64,000 nucleotides of DNA from Chryseobacterium lathyri (GCF_003290185.1 NZ_QNFY01000006.1:62001-126000), one strand, 5' to 3'. Positions 16,190-25,150 are shown, counted from the stretch's first letter. The notes: a model not told the origin generated them from the letters alone. Made by a program: numbers and translations.

Positions 16190-16203
16190 ATAGATATATC
16201 TAT
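16190..16203. promoter_or_regulatory. TetR operator 2 (ATAGATATATCTAT)
   Basis: Perfect 14-bp palindrome ending 6 nt before the transporter ATG. It has the same half-sites as operator 1 but no spacer between them. Confidence 0.6.
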
Positions 16204-16209
16204 ATAAAA

Positions 16210-17628
16210 ATGAATTCTACATATTTGAAAATGATGGTAATACTATCCGGTCAGTTGCTTACTATCATGGATATTTTCATTATCAATGTATCCATTCCGT
16301 CTATCCAGCGTGACCTTCATGCTTCCAATGGCGAAATGCAGATGATGATTGCATCTTATCTTATCGGTTTTGCTTCATTTCTGATCACAGGAGGAAGGCT
16401 TGGGGATTTATATGGAAGGAAAAAGATCTTTATGATGGGTTTGCTATTTTTTATGCTGAGCTCTGTTGTATGTGGAATTTCGTCTGGTGCGGTGCTTCTT
16501 GTCATCTCCCGTTTCATTCAGGGGGTCAGTGCAGCGTTGATGTCTCCGCAGGTGCTGTCGATGATACAGATCCTGTTTGCCGGACATGAAGAAAGAACGA
16601 AGGCGATGGGCTGGTATGGAATCACGATTGGCGCGGGAACAGTTCTGGGGCAGTTTCTTGGGGGCTATTTCTCATCAATAACCCTGATGCAGGAATCCTG
16701 GAGACTTATTTTTCTTATCAATATTCCGGTATGTATCGTGGCGATATTTTTCAGTCAGAAATTATTAAATGAATCTAAAATCTCAGCTAAAAAAAATACT
16801 TTTGATTTCGCTGGTGTAATCATATTGGCTGCAGGGCTTTTCTGTTTTACGTATGCTCTTACCATGTCTGAACATCAGGGAATTCAATTTAAAAGTATAA
16901 TAATGATGCTGTTTTCAGTACTCATTTTAATTTATTTTATTAAAAATCAAAAGATGAGGTTAAAGCACGGAAAGCCTTACCTTATGGATTTTGGTTTATT
17001 CAACTATAAAAATTTCAATCTGGGGATACTGGCAGTTTCTTTTTTCTTCATTATGCTGGATTCTTATTTTTACATTCTGTCGCTGTTTTTTCAGGATGGG
17101 CTACAGATAGGATCATTAGCAGCAGGAGAAATCATTGTTTTCCAGGGCTTTGGTTTTATTTTGGCCTCCCTGTTTTCTGCAAAACTGATTTTAAGATATG
17201 GTAAAAAGTTTTTAATAACTGGATTAGGTTTAATCATGACCGTTCTTATTCTTCAAATCCTTTTATTTGACAGGGAAACACCTTTTGTTGTGCTTTGTCT
17301 TTTGCTATTCTTTCATGGAATTGGCGTGGGATCTATTATTCCTTCATTGGCTAATATTGCTTTGTCAGGACTACCGGAAACACTTGCCGGCAATGCCTCG
17401 GGAGTTTACAATACTTTTCAGCAGGCCGCTGCGATTGTAGGAATTATTGTGGTGGGAAGTATTTTCTATTATTTTCTTGGAGCGAAGCCTTCAGCACAGC
17501 ATTATTATGGAGCCTTCTCGGTGGCTTTGGCTGTCAATATTATCTGTCTTTTTATTGTCTTATTTTCGATAATAAAAGTTCCGGACCATATACTTCCCGT
17601 AGGAAAACGAAAAATTTTTAAATCCTAA
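16210..17628 (+). CDS. MFS transporter, DHA2 (14-helix) drug efflux family
   Basis: 472-aa inner-membrane proton antiporter of the EmrB/QacA type, about 14 hydrophobic helices. Motif D1 region (MDIFIINVSIPSIQRDL, about 20-36), motif A (GGRLGDLYGRKKIFMMG, about 61-77) and the motif C-like GAGTVLGQFLGG (about 146-157) are present. Its operator overlaps the translation start region, so a bound TetR protein could block both initiation steps. The stop codon abuts the stop of the convergent thioredoxin-like gene with no base between. Confidence 0.92.
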   Translation: MNSTYLKMMVILSGQLLTIMDIFIINVSIPSIQRDLHASNGEMQMMIASYLIGFASFLITGGRLGDLYGRKKIFMMGLLFFMLSSVVCGISSGAVLLVISRFIQGVSAALMSPQVLSMIQILFAGHEERTKAMGWYGITIGAGTVLGQFLGGYFSSITLMQESWRLIFLINIPVCIVAIFFSQKLLNESKISAKKNTFDFAGVIILAAGLFCFTYALTMSEHQGIQFKSIIMMLFSVLILIYFIKNQKMRLKHGKPYLMDFGLFNYKNFNLGILAVSFFFIMLDSYFYILSLFFQDGLQIGSLAAGEIIVFQGFGFILASLFSAKLILRYGKKFLITGLGLIMTVLILQILLFDRETPFVVLCLLLFFHGIGVGSIIPSLANIALSGLPETLAGNASGVYNTFQQAAAIVGIIVVGSIFYYFLGAKPSAQHYYGAFSVALAVNIICLFIVLFSIIKVPDHILPVGKRKIFKS

Positions 17629-18738
17629 TTATTTTAAATGCTGTTCTATTACAGTTTCCAGAGTTTCCTGTCCGCCCAGTTCTTTTGAAAGAATCTTTCC
17701 GTTTTGGTCTACTACAATGAAAAGCGGATAGCCTCCGGCGTTGAGCTTCTTGGTGAATTCTTTGGTAGTGTCAAAATAGTTTTTCCAGCTGACATTGTTC
17801 TCTTGGAATATTTTAGTGGCCAGATCAATTCTCTGCTGCGTTTTTTCGTCTGCTACGCTGATGAAATTCACTCCTTTATCTTTGTACTTTTCATACAGTT
17901 TAACAAGTTCAGGGAGCTCTTGAATACAGGGTTTGCAGCTCGTGGACCAATAGTCGATCATGGTAATTTTATAATTTGAGAATACCTCTTTTGTGATCTT
18001 GCCTTCAGAACCGAAATCGATTTCGGGGAAATTTCCCCCTACATTCGTTGAGTTTTCAAGGTACATTATTTTTTCAAAATCCTTAAAACATGATGAAGCT
18101 TTTATTTTTTTTGAGAATAAGGGAAGATCAGTTAAGTAACTTTTATGGAAGCCATATTTTGAAAAAACATCAATGATTTCCCAGAAGACAGGATATGATC
18201 CCGGATTTTTTCTGATGTATGCTTTAAGGAGTTTTTCTTTAGTTTCAAGGTCTGCAGGATCATTTTTCTCAAAAGGCTTGAGTTTTTCATCTACCTGTTG
18301 AAGATATTTTTTCAGTTTTTTATAATCATTATTGATGGTTGCATCAGGTGGCAGAACCAGCGTTAAATTCTTATCACTGACCTGAACTTTTAAATTCCCG
18401 TTTTCAATAAAAAATAGCTCGGACAAATAGAACCCCTTCCTATCTTCTTTAGAACTCATTATCATCATGGGCAAAGGGCAAGGGACAATTCCGCTGATGT
18501 TATTCTGAGGCAGGATTTTAATGAGTGCTCCTTTTGAATTTCCTATAGATTTTACATTTTTGTTGTTCTCATTTAAAGTAAGACTGTACAGTGATATGAT
18601 ATTTCTTGAAGTGGGTGGTGGCGCTAAAAACAGGGAGTCTTTTTCAAATAAAGGTGCCGTTAATTCAATATTAAACTGTTCCTGGGAAAATGCTGAAGTA
18701 CTTACTACAAATAAAAGGATTTGTAAAATTCTTTTCAT
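17629..18738 (-). CDS. TlpA-like thioredoxin-fold protein, exported
   Basis: 369-aa protein starting MKRILQILLFVVSTSAFSQ, a Sec signal peptide. The middle ~200 residues resemble the N-terminal module of Bacteroidota TlpA-like proteins. The C-terminal ~130 residues are a thioredoxin domain with WSTSCKPC (CxxC) and a cis-Pro segment GGYPLFIVVD, so a periplasmic disulfide reductase role is likely. Start: the promoter -7 box covers an upstream in-frame ATG (18756), so translation must begin at 18738. Confidence 0.87.
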   Translation of the reverse strand: MKRILQILLFVVSTSAFSQEQFNIELTAPLFEKDSLFLAPPPTSRNIISLYSLTLNENNKNVKSIGNSKGALIKILPQNNISGIVPCPLPMMIMSSKEDRKGFYLSELFFIENGNLKVQVSDKNLTLVLPPDATINNDYKKLKKYLQQVDEKLKPFEKNDPADLETKEKLLKAYIRKNPGSYPVFWEIIDVFSKYGFHKSYLTDLPLFSKKIKASSCFKDFEKIMYLENSTNVGGNFPEIDFGSEGKITKEVFSNYKITMIDYWSTSCKPCIQELPELVKLYEKYKDKGVNFISVADEKTQQRIDLATKIFQENNVSWKNYFDTTKEFTKKLNAGGYPLFIVVDQNGKILSKELGGQETLETVIEQHLK

Positions 18739-18755
18739 ATCAATGGTTTGGATCA

Positions 18756-18786
18756 TAAAGATATTATTTCGTCATTGGGTATACAA
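18756..18786 (-). promoter_or_regulatory. promoter of the TlpA-like gene
   Basis: TTG (18784-18786), 20-base spacer, TATCTTTA (18756-18763), one mismatch to TAnnTTTG. It fixes the start of the gene at 18738. Confidence 0.6.
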
Positions 18787-18854
18787 ATTTATTTGCTTTT
18801 TCAGATCTGCGTATTCGTATACAGTCTGGTTTCCAGAATCTTTTGTAAAAACAA

Positions 18855-19928
18855 TTATTTTTTTACTGACTGTAATGCAATTTTTGCCATATTTCTGGTC
18901 ATTTCCGTTGGCGAGTGGCAGTCACAGTTACTGAGTCCAATAACATACATATCTTCACTGGGAATATATACCCCCATACTTTTAAACCCAAAAATACTTC
19001 CGCCATGCTCCCTGTCCGGAGTTCCATTGATGTCTTTAAGATGCCATCCGTAACCGTAAGTGAACTCTTCTCCGTTGTTTAATTTATACTTCTGGAAGGC
19101 TTTTTTTGTTTCTATTTGATTAAGAAGCACATTTTGGTTCAAAGCCTTTTGCCATTTCAGCATATCATCCACAGTTGACATTAAAGAGCCGGATGAAAAA
19201 GGAACACTGAAGTTGATGACTGTTCTGTTGACAAATCCCTGTTCTTTTTGGTGGTATCCATATGCTCTTTTTGGAATAAGCTGACGGTCGGTGGCATAGT
19301 AAGAATGAACCATGCCCGCTTTTTCAAAGATATTTTTTTTAATGAAATCTTCATAAGTCTGGCCTGATACCTGTTCAATAATATATCCTAGCACCACATA
19401 TCCCGAATTATTGTATTCAAATTTTTCTCCGGGCGCAAAATCTACCGGTTCGTTTTTGAAAAAATCTACCATCATGGCGGGCTTCATTTCTTTCTGTGCA
19501 ATCGTAGACAGAGCTTTCATTTTTGTAAAATCCTTGATTCCTGAAGTATGGGTTAGCAGATGGTGGATCGTGATTTTGTCTCCTGAAGGATATTCCTTGA
19601 TGTATTTTGAAATAGGATCATTGACGTTTAATTTTCCCTGCTGTTCCAGCATAAGAATAGCTACCGATGTAAATTGCTTAGTCATGGAACCAAGCTGGAA
19701 AACATTTTCAGGATTCATATTGACATTCAGTTCCAGATTGGCCTTTCCAAAAGCTTTACGGTAAATGGTTTTTCCTTTATGAGAAACCATAAATACACCT
19801 CCGGGTCCGTTTGGGTCATTGAATTCAGTAGCAATTAAACTGTCTAGTTTCTTTTCATAGGTTTGTGCGCTGATATTGCAAAAAAGCAAAAGAAATGCTA
19901 GTACTGAAAATAATTTTTTAGTAATCAT
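18855..19928 (-). CDS. serine hydrolase, class C beta-lactamase-like family
   Basis: 357-aa exported protein; signal peptide MITKKLFSVLAFLLLFCNIS. Catalytic motifs of the beta-lactamase/D-aminopeptidase fold are present: SxxK as GSMTKQF (about 85-91), YxN as YNNSGY (about 175), and HxG as EHGGS near residue 310. Function could be a peptidase, esterase or penicillin-binding-like enzyme. An upstream TTG-start reading is excluded because that TTG is the end of the -7 box TATCTTTG (19947-19954). Confidence 0.87.
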   Translation of the reverse strand: MITKKLFSVLAFLLLFCNISAQTYEKKLDSLIATEFNDPNGPGGVFMVSHKGKTIYRKAFGKANLELNVNMNPENVFQLGSMTKQFTSVAILMLEQQGKLNVNDPISKYIKEYPSGDKITIHHLLTHTSGIKDFTKMKALSTIAQKEMKPAMMVDFFKNEPVDFAPGEKFEYNNSGYVVLGYIIEQVSGQTYEDFIKKNIFEKAGMVHSYYATDRQLIPKRAYGYHQKEQGFVNRTVINFSVPFSSGSLMSTVDDMLKWQKALNQNVLLNQIETKKAFQKYKLNNGEEFTYGYGWHLKDINGTPDREHGGSIFGFKSMGVYIPSEDMYVIGLSNCDCHSPTEMTRNMAKIALQSVKK

Positions 19929-19946
19929 AATTATTATTTTGTAATG

Positions 19947-19954
19947 CAAAGATA
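19947..19954 (-). promoter_or_regulatory. -7 box of the serine hydrolase gene
   Basis: TATCTTTG on the minus strand, 18 nt before the ATG at 19928. Confidence 0.55.
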
Positions 19955-20000
19955 TAATATATTTCCATTACTATGTTATACTTTATAGTGATTAATAAAA

Positions 20001-20021
20001 AAATGACCAATGCGGTCATTT
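20001..20021 (-). terminator. terminator of the small exported-protein gene
   Basis: AAATGACC/GGTCATTT stem, 5-nt loop, with seven A on the plus strand giving seven T on the minus strand. It directly abuts the stop codon at 20022. Confidence 0.7.
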
Positions 20022-20360
20022 TTATTTTCTGTAGAGCGTTACAGCTTTGTTTTTATTCTTCGAAACTTGTAGCTTCAAGCGTAATTTTTTGGGTTTTATT
20101 TTTATGATTTTAAATATTGTATCAGAATCAGGTCCGCGTTTTTTATCATACTTAAGGGTCAGAATTTGTTTTTTTATGGAGTAAGTGCCCAGTCCGATAA
20201 GATCAATGTCGGCCTTGGTAAGCTGCTCAAAGCGGTTGTCCGGAAGCAGCGTTAAACATGATCTTTCTGTTTTTGTGCAGTATTTTCCAGTTTCAATAAC
20301 CCGAGAAAAAAAGGTGTTAAAAAAGAAGATGAGTAAAGATGTACAAATTATTTTTTTCAT
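20022..20360 (-). CDS. small exported hypothetical protein
   Basis: 112-aa protein with an N-terminal hydrophobic signal (MKKIICTSLLIFFFNTFFS). The mature part contains two Cys (YCTKTERSCL) and alternating short strands with a very basic C-terminal half (KIIKIKPKKLRLKLQ). No family recognised. It lies 23 nt downstream of the Pmp3-like gene on the same strand and may share its transcript. Confidence 0.6.
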   Translation of the reverse strand: MKKIICTSLLIFFFNTFFSRVIETGKYCTKTERSCLTLLPDNRFEQLTKADIDLIGLGTYSIKKQILTLKYDKKRGPDSDTIFKIIKIKPKKLRLKLQVSKNKNKAVTLYRK

Positions 20361-20383
20361 AAAAATGAATGGTGTACTGCTGT

Positions 20384-20584
20384 TTATCTTTGATTTTGTT
20401 TGATCGTGCGAATGAGTTTTTCATTGCGTCGGTCTGCTCTTGCACTGTTTAAGGATAAAGCAGCCCAGATGGCAGCAGGAAGCCAGCCAATGACAGTGAT
20501 TTGCAAAATTAAACAGATGATTCCGGTAAGAATTTTACCCCTGACCATGAAAGACAGAAAAGGAAGTAGGATTGCTAGTAACAT
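20384..20584 (-). CDS. YqaE/Pmp3 family small membrane protein
   Basis: 66-aa protein with two transmembrane helices (about 1-20 and 24-47) and a basic tail. The pattern LLAILLPFLSFMVRGK followed by IGWLPAAIWAALSL matches the proteolipid Pmp3/YqaE family, which affects membrane potential and salt stress in other organisms. Function here is inferred from that similarity alone. Confidence 0.7.
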   Translation of the reverse strand: MLLAILLPFLSFMVRGKILTGIICLILQITVIGWLPAAIWAALSLNSARADRRNEKLIRTIKQNQR

Positions 20585-20724
20585 GATTTTAAGTTTTGAT
20601 GATATTTTTTATTGGGTTTTCTGATTTATAAGTATCAATGCAATCCTATTTGTTACTAAATCATAAAATAATGAATCTGAATAAATAAAACTAAAAGCAA
20701 TGAATTCAGAGATTTTTTTTTGAA

Positions 20725-21846
20725 TTAATACTTTCTGATTTTCACACTGGAAACCCTATCAATTTTTGTTCTTCCTCCCACTTTTTTTAATAAACCAGTT
20801 TCAGGGTTACGCCTAAATACAAAAACATTTCCGGTGGCTGCATTGGTTACAATTAAAAATTTTCCGGTCTCATCCATATCAAAAACTCTTAACTGTTTCC
20901 CGAAAGTCGGCTGATAACCAATGTTTTTTAATGTTCCGTCTTCAAGGATTGAAAAAATAGCGATATTATTTTCGTATCCGCGGTTGGAAGCGTATAGAAA
21001 TTTACCATCCGGGGAAATGTGAATATCAGAACTTTCAAACTCCTCTTTGTATTGGTCTGTATGTGCATTAATTATCTGAATACTTTCCATACCGGAGTTT
21101 TCATACCGATAGGCATTGATAGTTCCGGATAACTCATTGATACAATAGGCAAATTTTCCGTTGGGATGAAAGGTAAAGTGCCTTGGCCCACTTCCTAATG
21201 CGGATTGTATGTACGGTTGATTTGCCAGTTGAAGAGGCTCTGTTTTATCAGTATCAAACCTATAAAACCTGATTTTATCGGCACCGAGATCCGGTAAAAA
21301 CAGCTGCTTGAAATCCGGAGAAAAAACAGCTGCATGGATATGCGACCTGTCCTGTCTTCCTTTATTGATACTTCCCTCTGAAAACTGAAAATTCTGTACA
21401 TATGGATGTATCGTTCCATCTTCAGACAATGGATATACAGAAACGCTGCCTTCGGTATAATTGGAATTAACTAACCATTTACCATTTTTATGAACAGTTA
21501 CGTAGACTGGATTTTCACCACCGCTTTTCTGGCTGTTTATAAAAGTAAGTGTTTCATCTTTAGGGTTGAATTTAAAGCTGCTGACACTTCCTGCATTGGG
21601 CGTTTTACTCTCTGTACATACAAAAATGTTTTGACCGTTTGGGGATACAGTCAGAAATGATGGATTTAAAATTCCTTTTACAAAAGTTACTTTGGATAAT
21701 CTTCCTTTTATGATGTCCAATTTGTACACATACAATCCTTCTGTTGTTTTATTCCTGTTAAATGAACCAAAAAAGACGTATGTTTTTTGAGAATATAAAT
21801 GGATGGAAGTTAAAAATAGGATTATTAGGCTTAGTGTATTTTTCAA
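20725..21846 (-). CDS. lactonase family protein (seven-bladed beta-propeller, 6-phosphogluconolactonase-like)
   Basis: 373-aa exported protein; signal MKNTLSLIILFLTSIHLYS. Repeated propeller strands each carry SPDGKFLYASN-like segments: VSPNGQNIFVC, FSPDFKQLFLPDLG, HPNGKFAYCINE, SPDGKFLYASNRG. PRHFTFHPNGK and DLGADKIRFYR are hallmarks of the PgL/Lactonase family. The signal peptide argues for a periplasmic or surface sugar-lactone hydrolase rather than the cytosolic pentose-phosphate enzyme. Confidence 0.85.
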   Translation of the reverse strand: MKNTLSLIILFLTSIHLYSQKTYVFFGSFNRNKTTEGLYVYKLDIIKGRLSKVTFVKGILNPSFLTVSPNGQNIFVCTESKTPNAGSVSSFKFNPKDETLTFINSQKSGGENPVYVTVHKNGKWLVNSNYTEGSVSVYPLSEDGTIHPYVQNFQFSEGSINKGRQDRSHIHAAVFSPDFKQLFLPDLGADKIRFYRFDTDKTEPLQLANQPYIQSALGSGPRHFTFHPNGKFAYCINELSGTINAYRYENSGMESIQIINAHTDQYKEEFESSDIHISPDGKFLYASNRGYENNIAIFSILEDGTLKNIGYQPTFGKQLRVFDMDETGKFLIVTNAATGNVFVFRRNPETGLLKKVGGRTKIDRVSSVKIRKY

Positions 21847-21916
21847 TTTTTCGGATGTATTATGGTGGTGGGCTTTATGGCCAATACAAATGTACTATTT
21901 CAATCCGGTTGTTTTT

Positions 21917-22570
21917 TTAATCCTTCATGATTTCCTCCTCAATATTGATTAATCTTTTTGACCAGGTATCTAATACACTTTCCCTCTCCTTTTCAGTAAG
22001 TCGCTCTACGGAATAAACTACTTCCGGCTGTACCACTGAAAAGCCAAGAAACTCGAGAATTCCGCGATGTATTGGAAACAAGATTGAATTTATATGTCCA
22101 TATCTGTCATCTACATAATTTTTTTTAGGACCGCCGGTCGTCACAGAGAGCATTGCTTTTTTCCCTGCCGAAAATCCATTGTCAAAAATTTTTCCGTTAT
22201 CATAGAATTTCCCCATTGTAAAAACCTTGTCGATCCAGCCTTTTAAGATGGCAGGGACCGAAAACCAATACAAAGGAAACTGCCAGATCATCATTTCACA
22301 CCATTCGATTTTTTCCTGTTCAGATATAATATCCGGCATGAATGTAGACTGCTGTAAGGCAAATACCTCTTCGTCCTGCTGTTTGAAATAATCTGTATTT
22401 TTTAACCGGGTGAAATTTCCTTTTCCGCTTACAGGCTGGTAGTTATCTTGATATAAGTTAGTTGTTTTGACTTCGTGGCCTTCATTTTCTAAAGTGCTGA
22501 TCGCAGTGTTGAACATAGCTGCATTGAAACTTTTTTCTTCAGGATGAGCAAGAATAATTAGTATTTTCAT
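21917..22570 (-). CDS. NAD(P)H-dependent oxidoreductase (flavodoxin-like fold)
   Basis: 217-aa paralogue of the 11590-12180 enzyme. It has the LAHPEEKSFNAAMF start (7-20), WQFPLYWFSVPAILKGWIDK (about 94-113) and VTTGGPKKNY (about 149-158), which are flavin- and nucleotide-contacting parts of the family. It is divergent from an HxlR regulator 100 bp away; HxlR proteins commonly sense electrophiles such as quinones or aldehydes, and the enzyme would detoxify them. Promoter TTG-N20-TAATTTTG is clear. Confidence 0.88.
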   Translation of the reverse strand: MKILIILAHPEEKSFNAAMFNTAISTLENEGHEVKTTNLYQDNYQPVSGKGNFTRLKNTDYFKQQDEEVFALQQSTFMPDIISEQEKIEWCEMMIWQFPLYWFSVPAILKGWIDKVFTMGKFYDNGKIFDNGFSAGKKAMLSVTTGGPKKNYVDDRYGHINSILFPIHRGILEFLGFSVVQPEVVYSVERLTEKERESVLDTWSKRLINIEEEIMKD

Positions 22571-22582
22571 TTTTTCTAAATT

Positions 22583-22635
22583 TGTACTATAATTAATTGA
22601 GTTACAAAATTATTTTTAGTACACTGAATATGCAA
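22583..22635 (-). promoter_or_regulatory. oxidoreductase promoter and candidate HxlR operator
   Basis: Minus-strand promoter: TTG (22633-22635), 20 bases, TAATTTTG (22605-22612). An inverted repeat TGTACTA (22583-22589) / TAGTACA (22617-22623) brackets the -7 box and transcription start, a position suited to repression by the divergent HxlR protein. Confidence 0.6.
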
Positions 22636-22670
22636 TAACTATCTAAACAGATAGGCTAAATAACATTAAA

Positions 22671-23060
22671 ATGAAAACAGAATGCATTGGGGATCATGTG
22701 AAATTGAAAGGGAAAATATATCCTTGTACAGTAAGCCTTACCATGGATTTGGTAGGTGGAAAGTGGAAAGCAGTTATACTTTACCATTTGAAAGACGAAT
22801 CTAAAAGATATAGCGAACTTCGTAAAGAGCTGGCAACAGTTACCGAAATGACGTTGAGCTTACAGTTAAAGCAATTAGAAAAAGACGGTTTAGTATCAAG
22901 AAAAGTTTTTGGTAAAAAACCGCCTATTAAAGTAATGTACAGTTTAACAGATCTTGGAAAAACTTTTATCCCTGTTTTAGAGGCAATTACAGAATGGGGC
23001 AACCAGGTTGTTGTGAAAAATGGTGAATTTATAAATGTCCAGGAGAAAGAACCTGATTAA
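22671..23060 (+). CDS. HxlR family winged-helix regulator
   Basis: 129-aa DNA-binding protein. HxlR signature: YPCTVSLTMDLVGGKWKAVI (about 17-36) with the conserved redox-type Cys at about residue 19, then RYSELRKELATVTEMTLSLQ and LEKDGLVSRK for the winged helix. Divergent from the oxidoreductase at 21917. Presence of Cys before the MDLVGGKWK segment is typical of electrophile-sensing members. Confidence 0.9.
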   Translation: MKTECIGDHVKLKGKIYPCTVSLTMDLVGGKWKAVILYHLKDESKRYSELRKELATVTEMTLSLQLKQLEKDGLVSRKVFGKKPPIKVMYSLTDLGKTFIPVLEAITEWGNQVVVKNGEFINVQEKEPD

Positions 23061-23113
23061 CTTTTACTTTTAATCTATTGATTTTAAGTCATTTTTCACC
23101 CGCTTTTGGTTCA

Positions 23114-23938
23114 CTATCTTATCAAATGCTGCTGGAAATATACGAAATGATGCTCAATAGACCTGCTCCAGTACTCCGTATTATGGTCACCCGGCTGGCT
23201 GATAAAAGTTACCGGGATTTTCAGACTTTCGGTTTGGTGTTTCAAACTGATGGAATTTGAATATAAAATGTCTTCTGTTCCGCAGTCAAAAATAAAGGCT
23301 CTTTTAAAATCCGGATGCTGTTTCAAAAGAGTAGATATACTGAATTGATTCCAATTTGTGGTTTTCGGATTACCCAACTTTTTTGTCAGGTCCTCTGGCA
23401 TTCTGTTGTTCTGCCAGAATTGCTGGCTTACCTTCTGGAAATTCAGATAATCAATTTCCAGGGCTCCGCTTGTGGAACCCGCTGTATTAAAGTAATCAGG
23501 ATGTAAAATAAAATACCGCAAGGCACCGTAACCACCCATGCTTAAACCGCTGATGAAGATATTCTTATCATCAATATTAAATGAATGATGTACTTTCGGA
23601 ACTAATTCTTTGAAGAAAAAATCTTCATACTGCGAACCTTTGTTGATCGGGCTATTGATGTAATAAGAGGTAAAACCGTCGGGAGTAACAATAATAAAAC
23701 CGTATTGATCGGCCATTTTCTGTAAATCTGTAGTTTGCGACCATTGTTTGTAATTTTCGCTGTAACCGTGTAAAAGATACACCAAAGGAAATTTTTCTGT
23801 TTTATTATATGCCTTTGGCTTAAAAACCAGAATGGTGTCTGGTTGTGCTAAATATTCAGATTTTATAATCCATTTTTCCTGTGCTTTTAATGAAATTGCA
23901 GTCAATAATCCAATGATCGTAAAAATTACTTTGCTCAT
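23114..23938 (-). CDS. exported esterase of the esterase D/feruloyl esterase family
   Basis: 274-aa alpha/beta hydrolase with signal peptide MSKVIFTIIGLLTAISLKAQ. HGYSENYKQWSQ forms the oxyanion region, the nucleophile is in GLSMGGYGALRYF (about 140-152), Asp in DCGTEDILYS and His in PGDHNTEYW. The likely substrates are acylated sugars or other small esters in the periplasm. The in-frame extension to 24046 lacks a signal peptide and would run into the divergent HxlR gene, so I place the start at 23938. Confidence 0.85.
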   Translation of the reverse strand: MSKVIFTIIGLLTAISLKAQEKWIIKSEYLAQPDTILVFKPKAYNKTEKFPLVYLLHGYSENYKQWSQTTDLQKMADQYGFIIVTPDGFTSYYINSPINKGSQYEDFFFKELVPKVHHSFNIDDKNIFISGLSMGGYGALRYFILHPDYFNTAGSTSGALEIDYLNFQKVSQQFWQNNRMPEDLTKKLGNPKTTNWNQFSISTLLKQHPDFKRAFIFDCGTEDILYSNSISLKHQTESLKIPVTFISQPGDHNTEYWSRSIEHHFVYFQQHLIR

Positions 23939-24023
23939 ATTTTGTATTTTTATTGCAAAATTCGGCAAGCAATTTGTCGTATACAATAACGAACAAAATT
24001 GTGAGCTGTTAAAATGATGAGTT

Positions 24024-24401
24024 ATGCGTAAAGAAAATTCCACCAATGCAATAAATGAGCAGTTCTTATTTCAAGTCTGTGAATTAAATTCAGCAATAGC
24101 AATGATTGGCGGCCGTTGGAAGTCACAAATTGTTTATTCTATTTCACAGGGAAACAACCGCTTTCATTTGCTGAAAAAGGAGCTGCCGAATATTTCTGAG
24201 CAGGTTTTGAGCAGGCAACTCAAAGAATTGGAAACACACGCAGTAATTGTCAAGAAAGAAATTCCCGAAACTGTTCCTATTGGGGTTAAGTATGTTTTGA
24301 CCAATAAAGGTCAGGACTTAGTTCCTATTCTGGAAAGCCTTTGCGATTGGGGAAAAACGTATGCTGAGGGTAAAGAAATTTCAGTTTGTTCTTTGTTGTA
24401 G
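24024..24401 (+). CDS. HxlR family winged-helix regulator
   Basis: 125-aa protein with the HxlR core: QVCELNSAIAMIGGRWKSQI (about 16-35; Cys retained), RFHLLKKELPNISEQVLSRQ and LETHAVIVKKEIPETVPIG for the wing. It diverges from the esterase gene 85 bp away, making that gene its likely target, and converges with the DUF1801 gene 14 bp downstream. Confidence 0.9.
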   Translation: MRKENSTNAINEQFLFQVCELNSAIAMIGGRWKSQIVYSISQGNNRFHLLKKELPNISEQVLSRQLKELETHAVIVKKEIPETVPIGVKYVLTNKGQDLVPILESLCDWGKTYAEGKEISVCSLL

Positions 24402-24415
24402 TTTTTGTGATGGTG

Positions 24416-24838
24416 TTACTTTGCCTCAAATCCATCCCGTATGGCTGCTTCAAGCACGTTAATGTTGATATCTTTTAAAGCCTTGAACTTAATGCAATAC
24501 CCGGTCACGCTCGCCTTACCGATTGTTTTTCCATATGTTTCAGCTAAGTAAGCCTTATCCTTGATGCTAAGGATATAAACGGAAATTCCGGTTGTGTTTG
24601 CACTGAGCCCGATTTGATAAAACTCTTTGATTTTTCCATCAGCATAGTGTATGGTGTGAAGTCCATAGCCAATGTTAGGATTGGCAACAGTTTTACCTTC
24701 ATCGTTTTTACCATCCAAGAACCATAGTTTACATCCTGGCATGATTTCCTGAATGATGCGGTGCAGCTCTTGCATGTCACTTCGTTTTGGCTCAGACTGA
24801 CTGGTGATATATTCTTTGATGTATTCCTGTATGTTCAT
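24416..24838 (-). CDS. DUF1801 (YdhG-like) domain protein
   Basis: 140-aa single-domain protein. MNIQEYIKEYITSQSEPKRS with LHRIIQEIMPGCKLWF and GYGLHTIHYADGK match the DUF1801 family, whose fold resembles frataxin and whose biochemical role is unclear. It is 9 nt downstream of the YciI-like gene and likely co-transcribed with it. Confidence 0.78.
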   Translation of the reverse strand: MNIQEYIKEYITSQSEPKRSDMQELHRIIQEIMPGCKLWFLDGKNDEGKTVANPNIGYGLHTIHYADGKIKEFYQIGLSANTTGISVYILSIKDKAYLAETYGKTIGKASVTGYCIKFKALKDININVLEAAIRDGFEAK

Positions 24839-24847
24839 ATAAAATCA

Positions 24848-25150
24848 CTATGTAAAATCCTTCGGCACTACAGCCTTCATTGGGAAATATTCATATGTAT
24901 TTATTTCTCCTGCCGGGTCATTGACAATGAAGTCTTTTAACTCTTGTTCATTTTCTACCGCTATAACTCCCAATCCGTAAATTTCTTTTGGGTCCATAAC
25001 AGGTCCGAAAGCATATACTTTTCCTTGCTGCATTTTTTCTGTCCAGTAAGCAACATGTTCCATCATAATTGCCCTTTCATGGTCTGTCATGGTCGTAGCA
25101 AAGTCAGGTCTTGAGGGGTTTAAATAAACTGCATAAAATTGTTTTTCCAT
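24848..25150 (-). CDS. YciI family protein
   Basis: 100-aa ferredoxin-like alpha/beta protein. FYAVYLNPSRPDF (about 5-17), MMEHVAYWTEKMQQGKVYAF (about 29-48) with the His characteristic of YCII domains, and GPVMDPKEIYGLGVI are present. Enzymatic roles are known for only a few members. First gene of a two-gene unit. Confidence 0.82.
   Translation of the reverse strand: MEKQFYAVYLNPSRPDFATTMTDHERAIMMEHVAYWTEKMQQGKVYAFGPVMDPKEIYGLGVIAVENEQELKDFIVNDPAGEINTYEYFPMKAVVPKDFT

Noticed and set aside
18739..18756. Upstream in-frame start of the TlpA-like gene.
   Set aside because: The start codon lies inside the -7 promoter box; a signal peptide begins at 18738.
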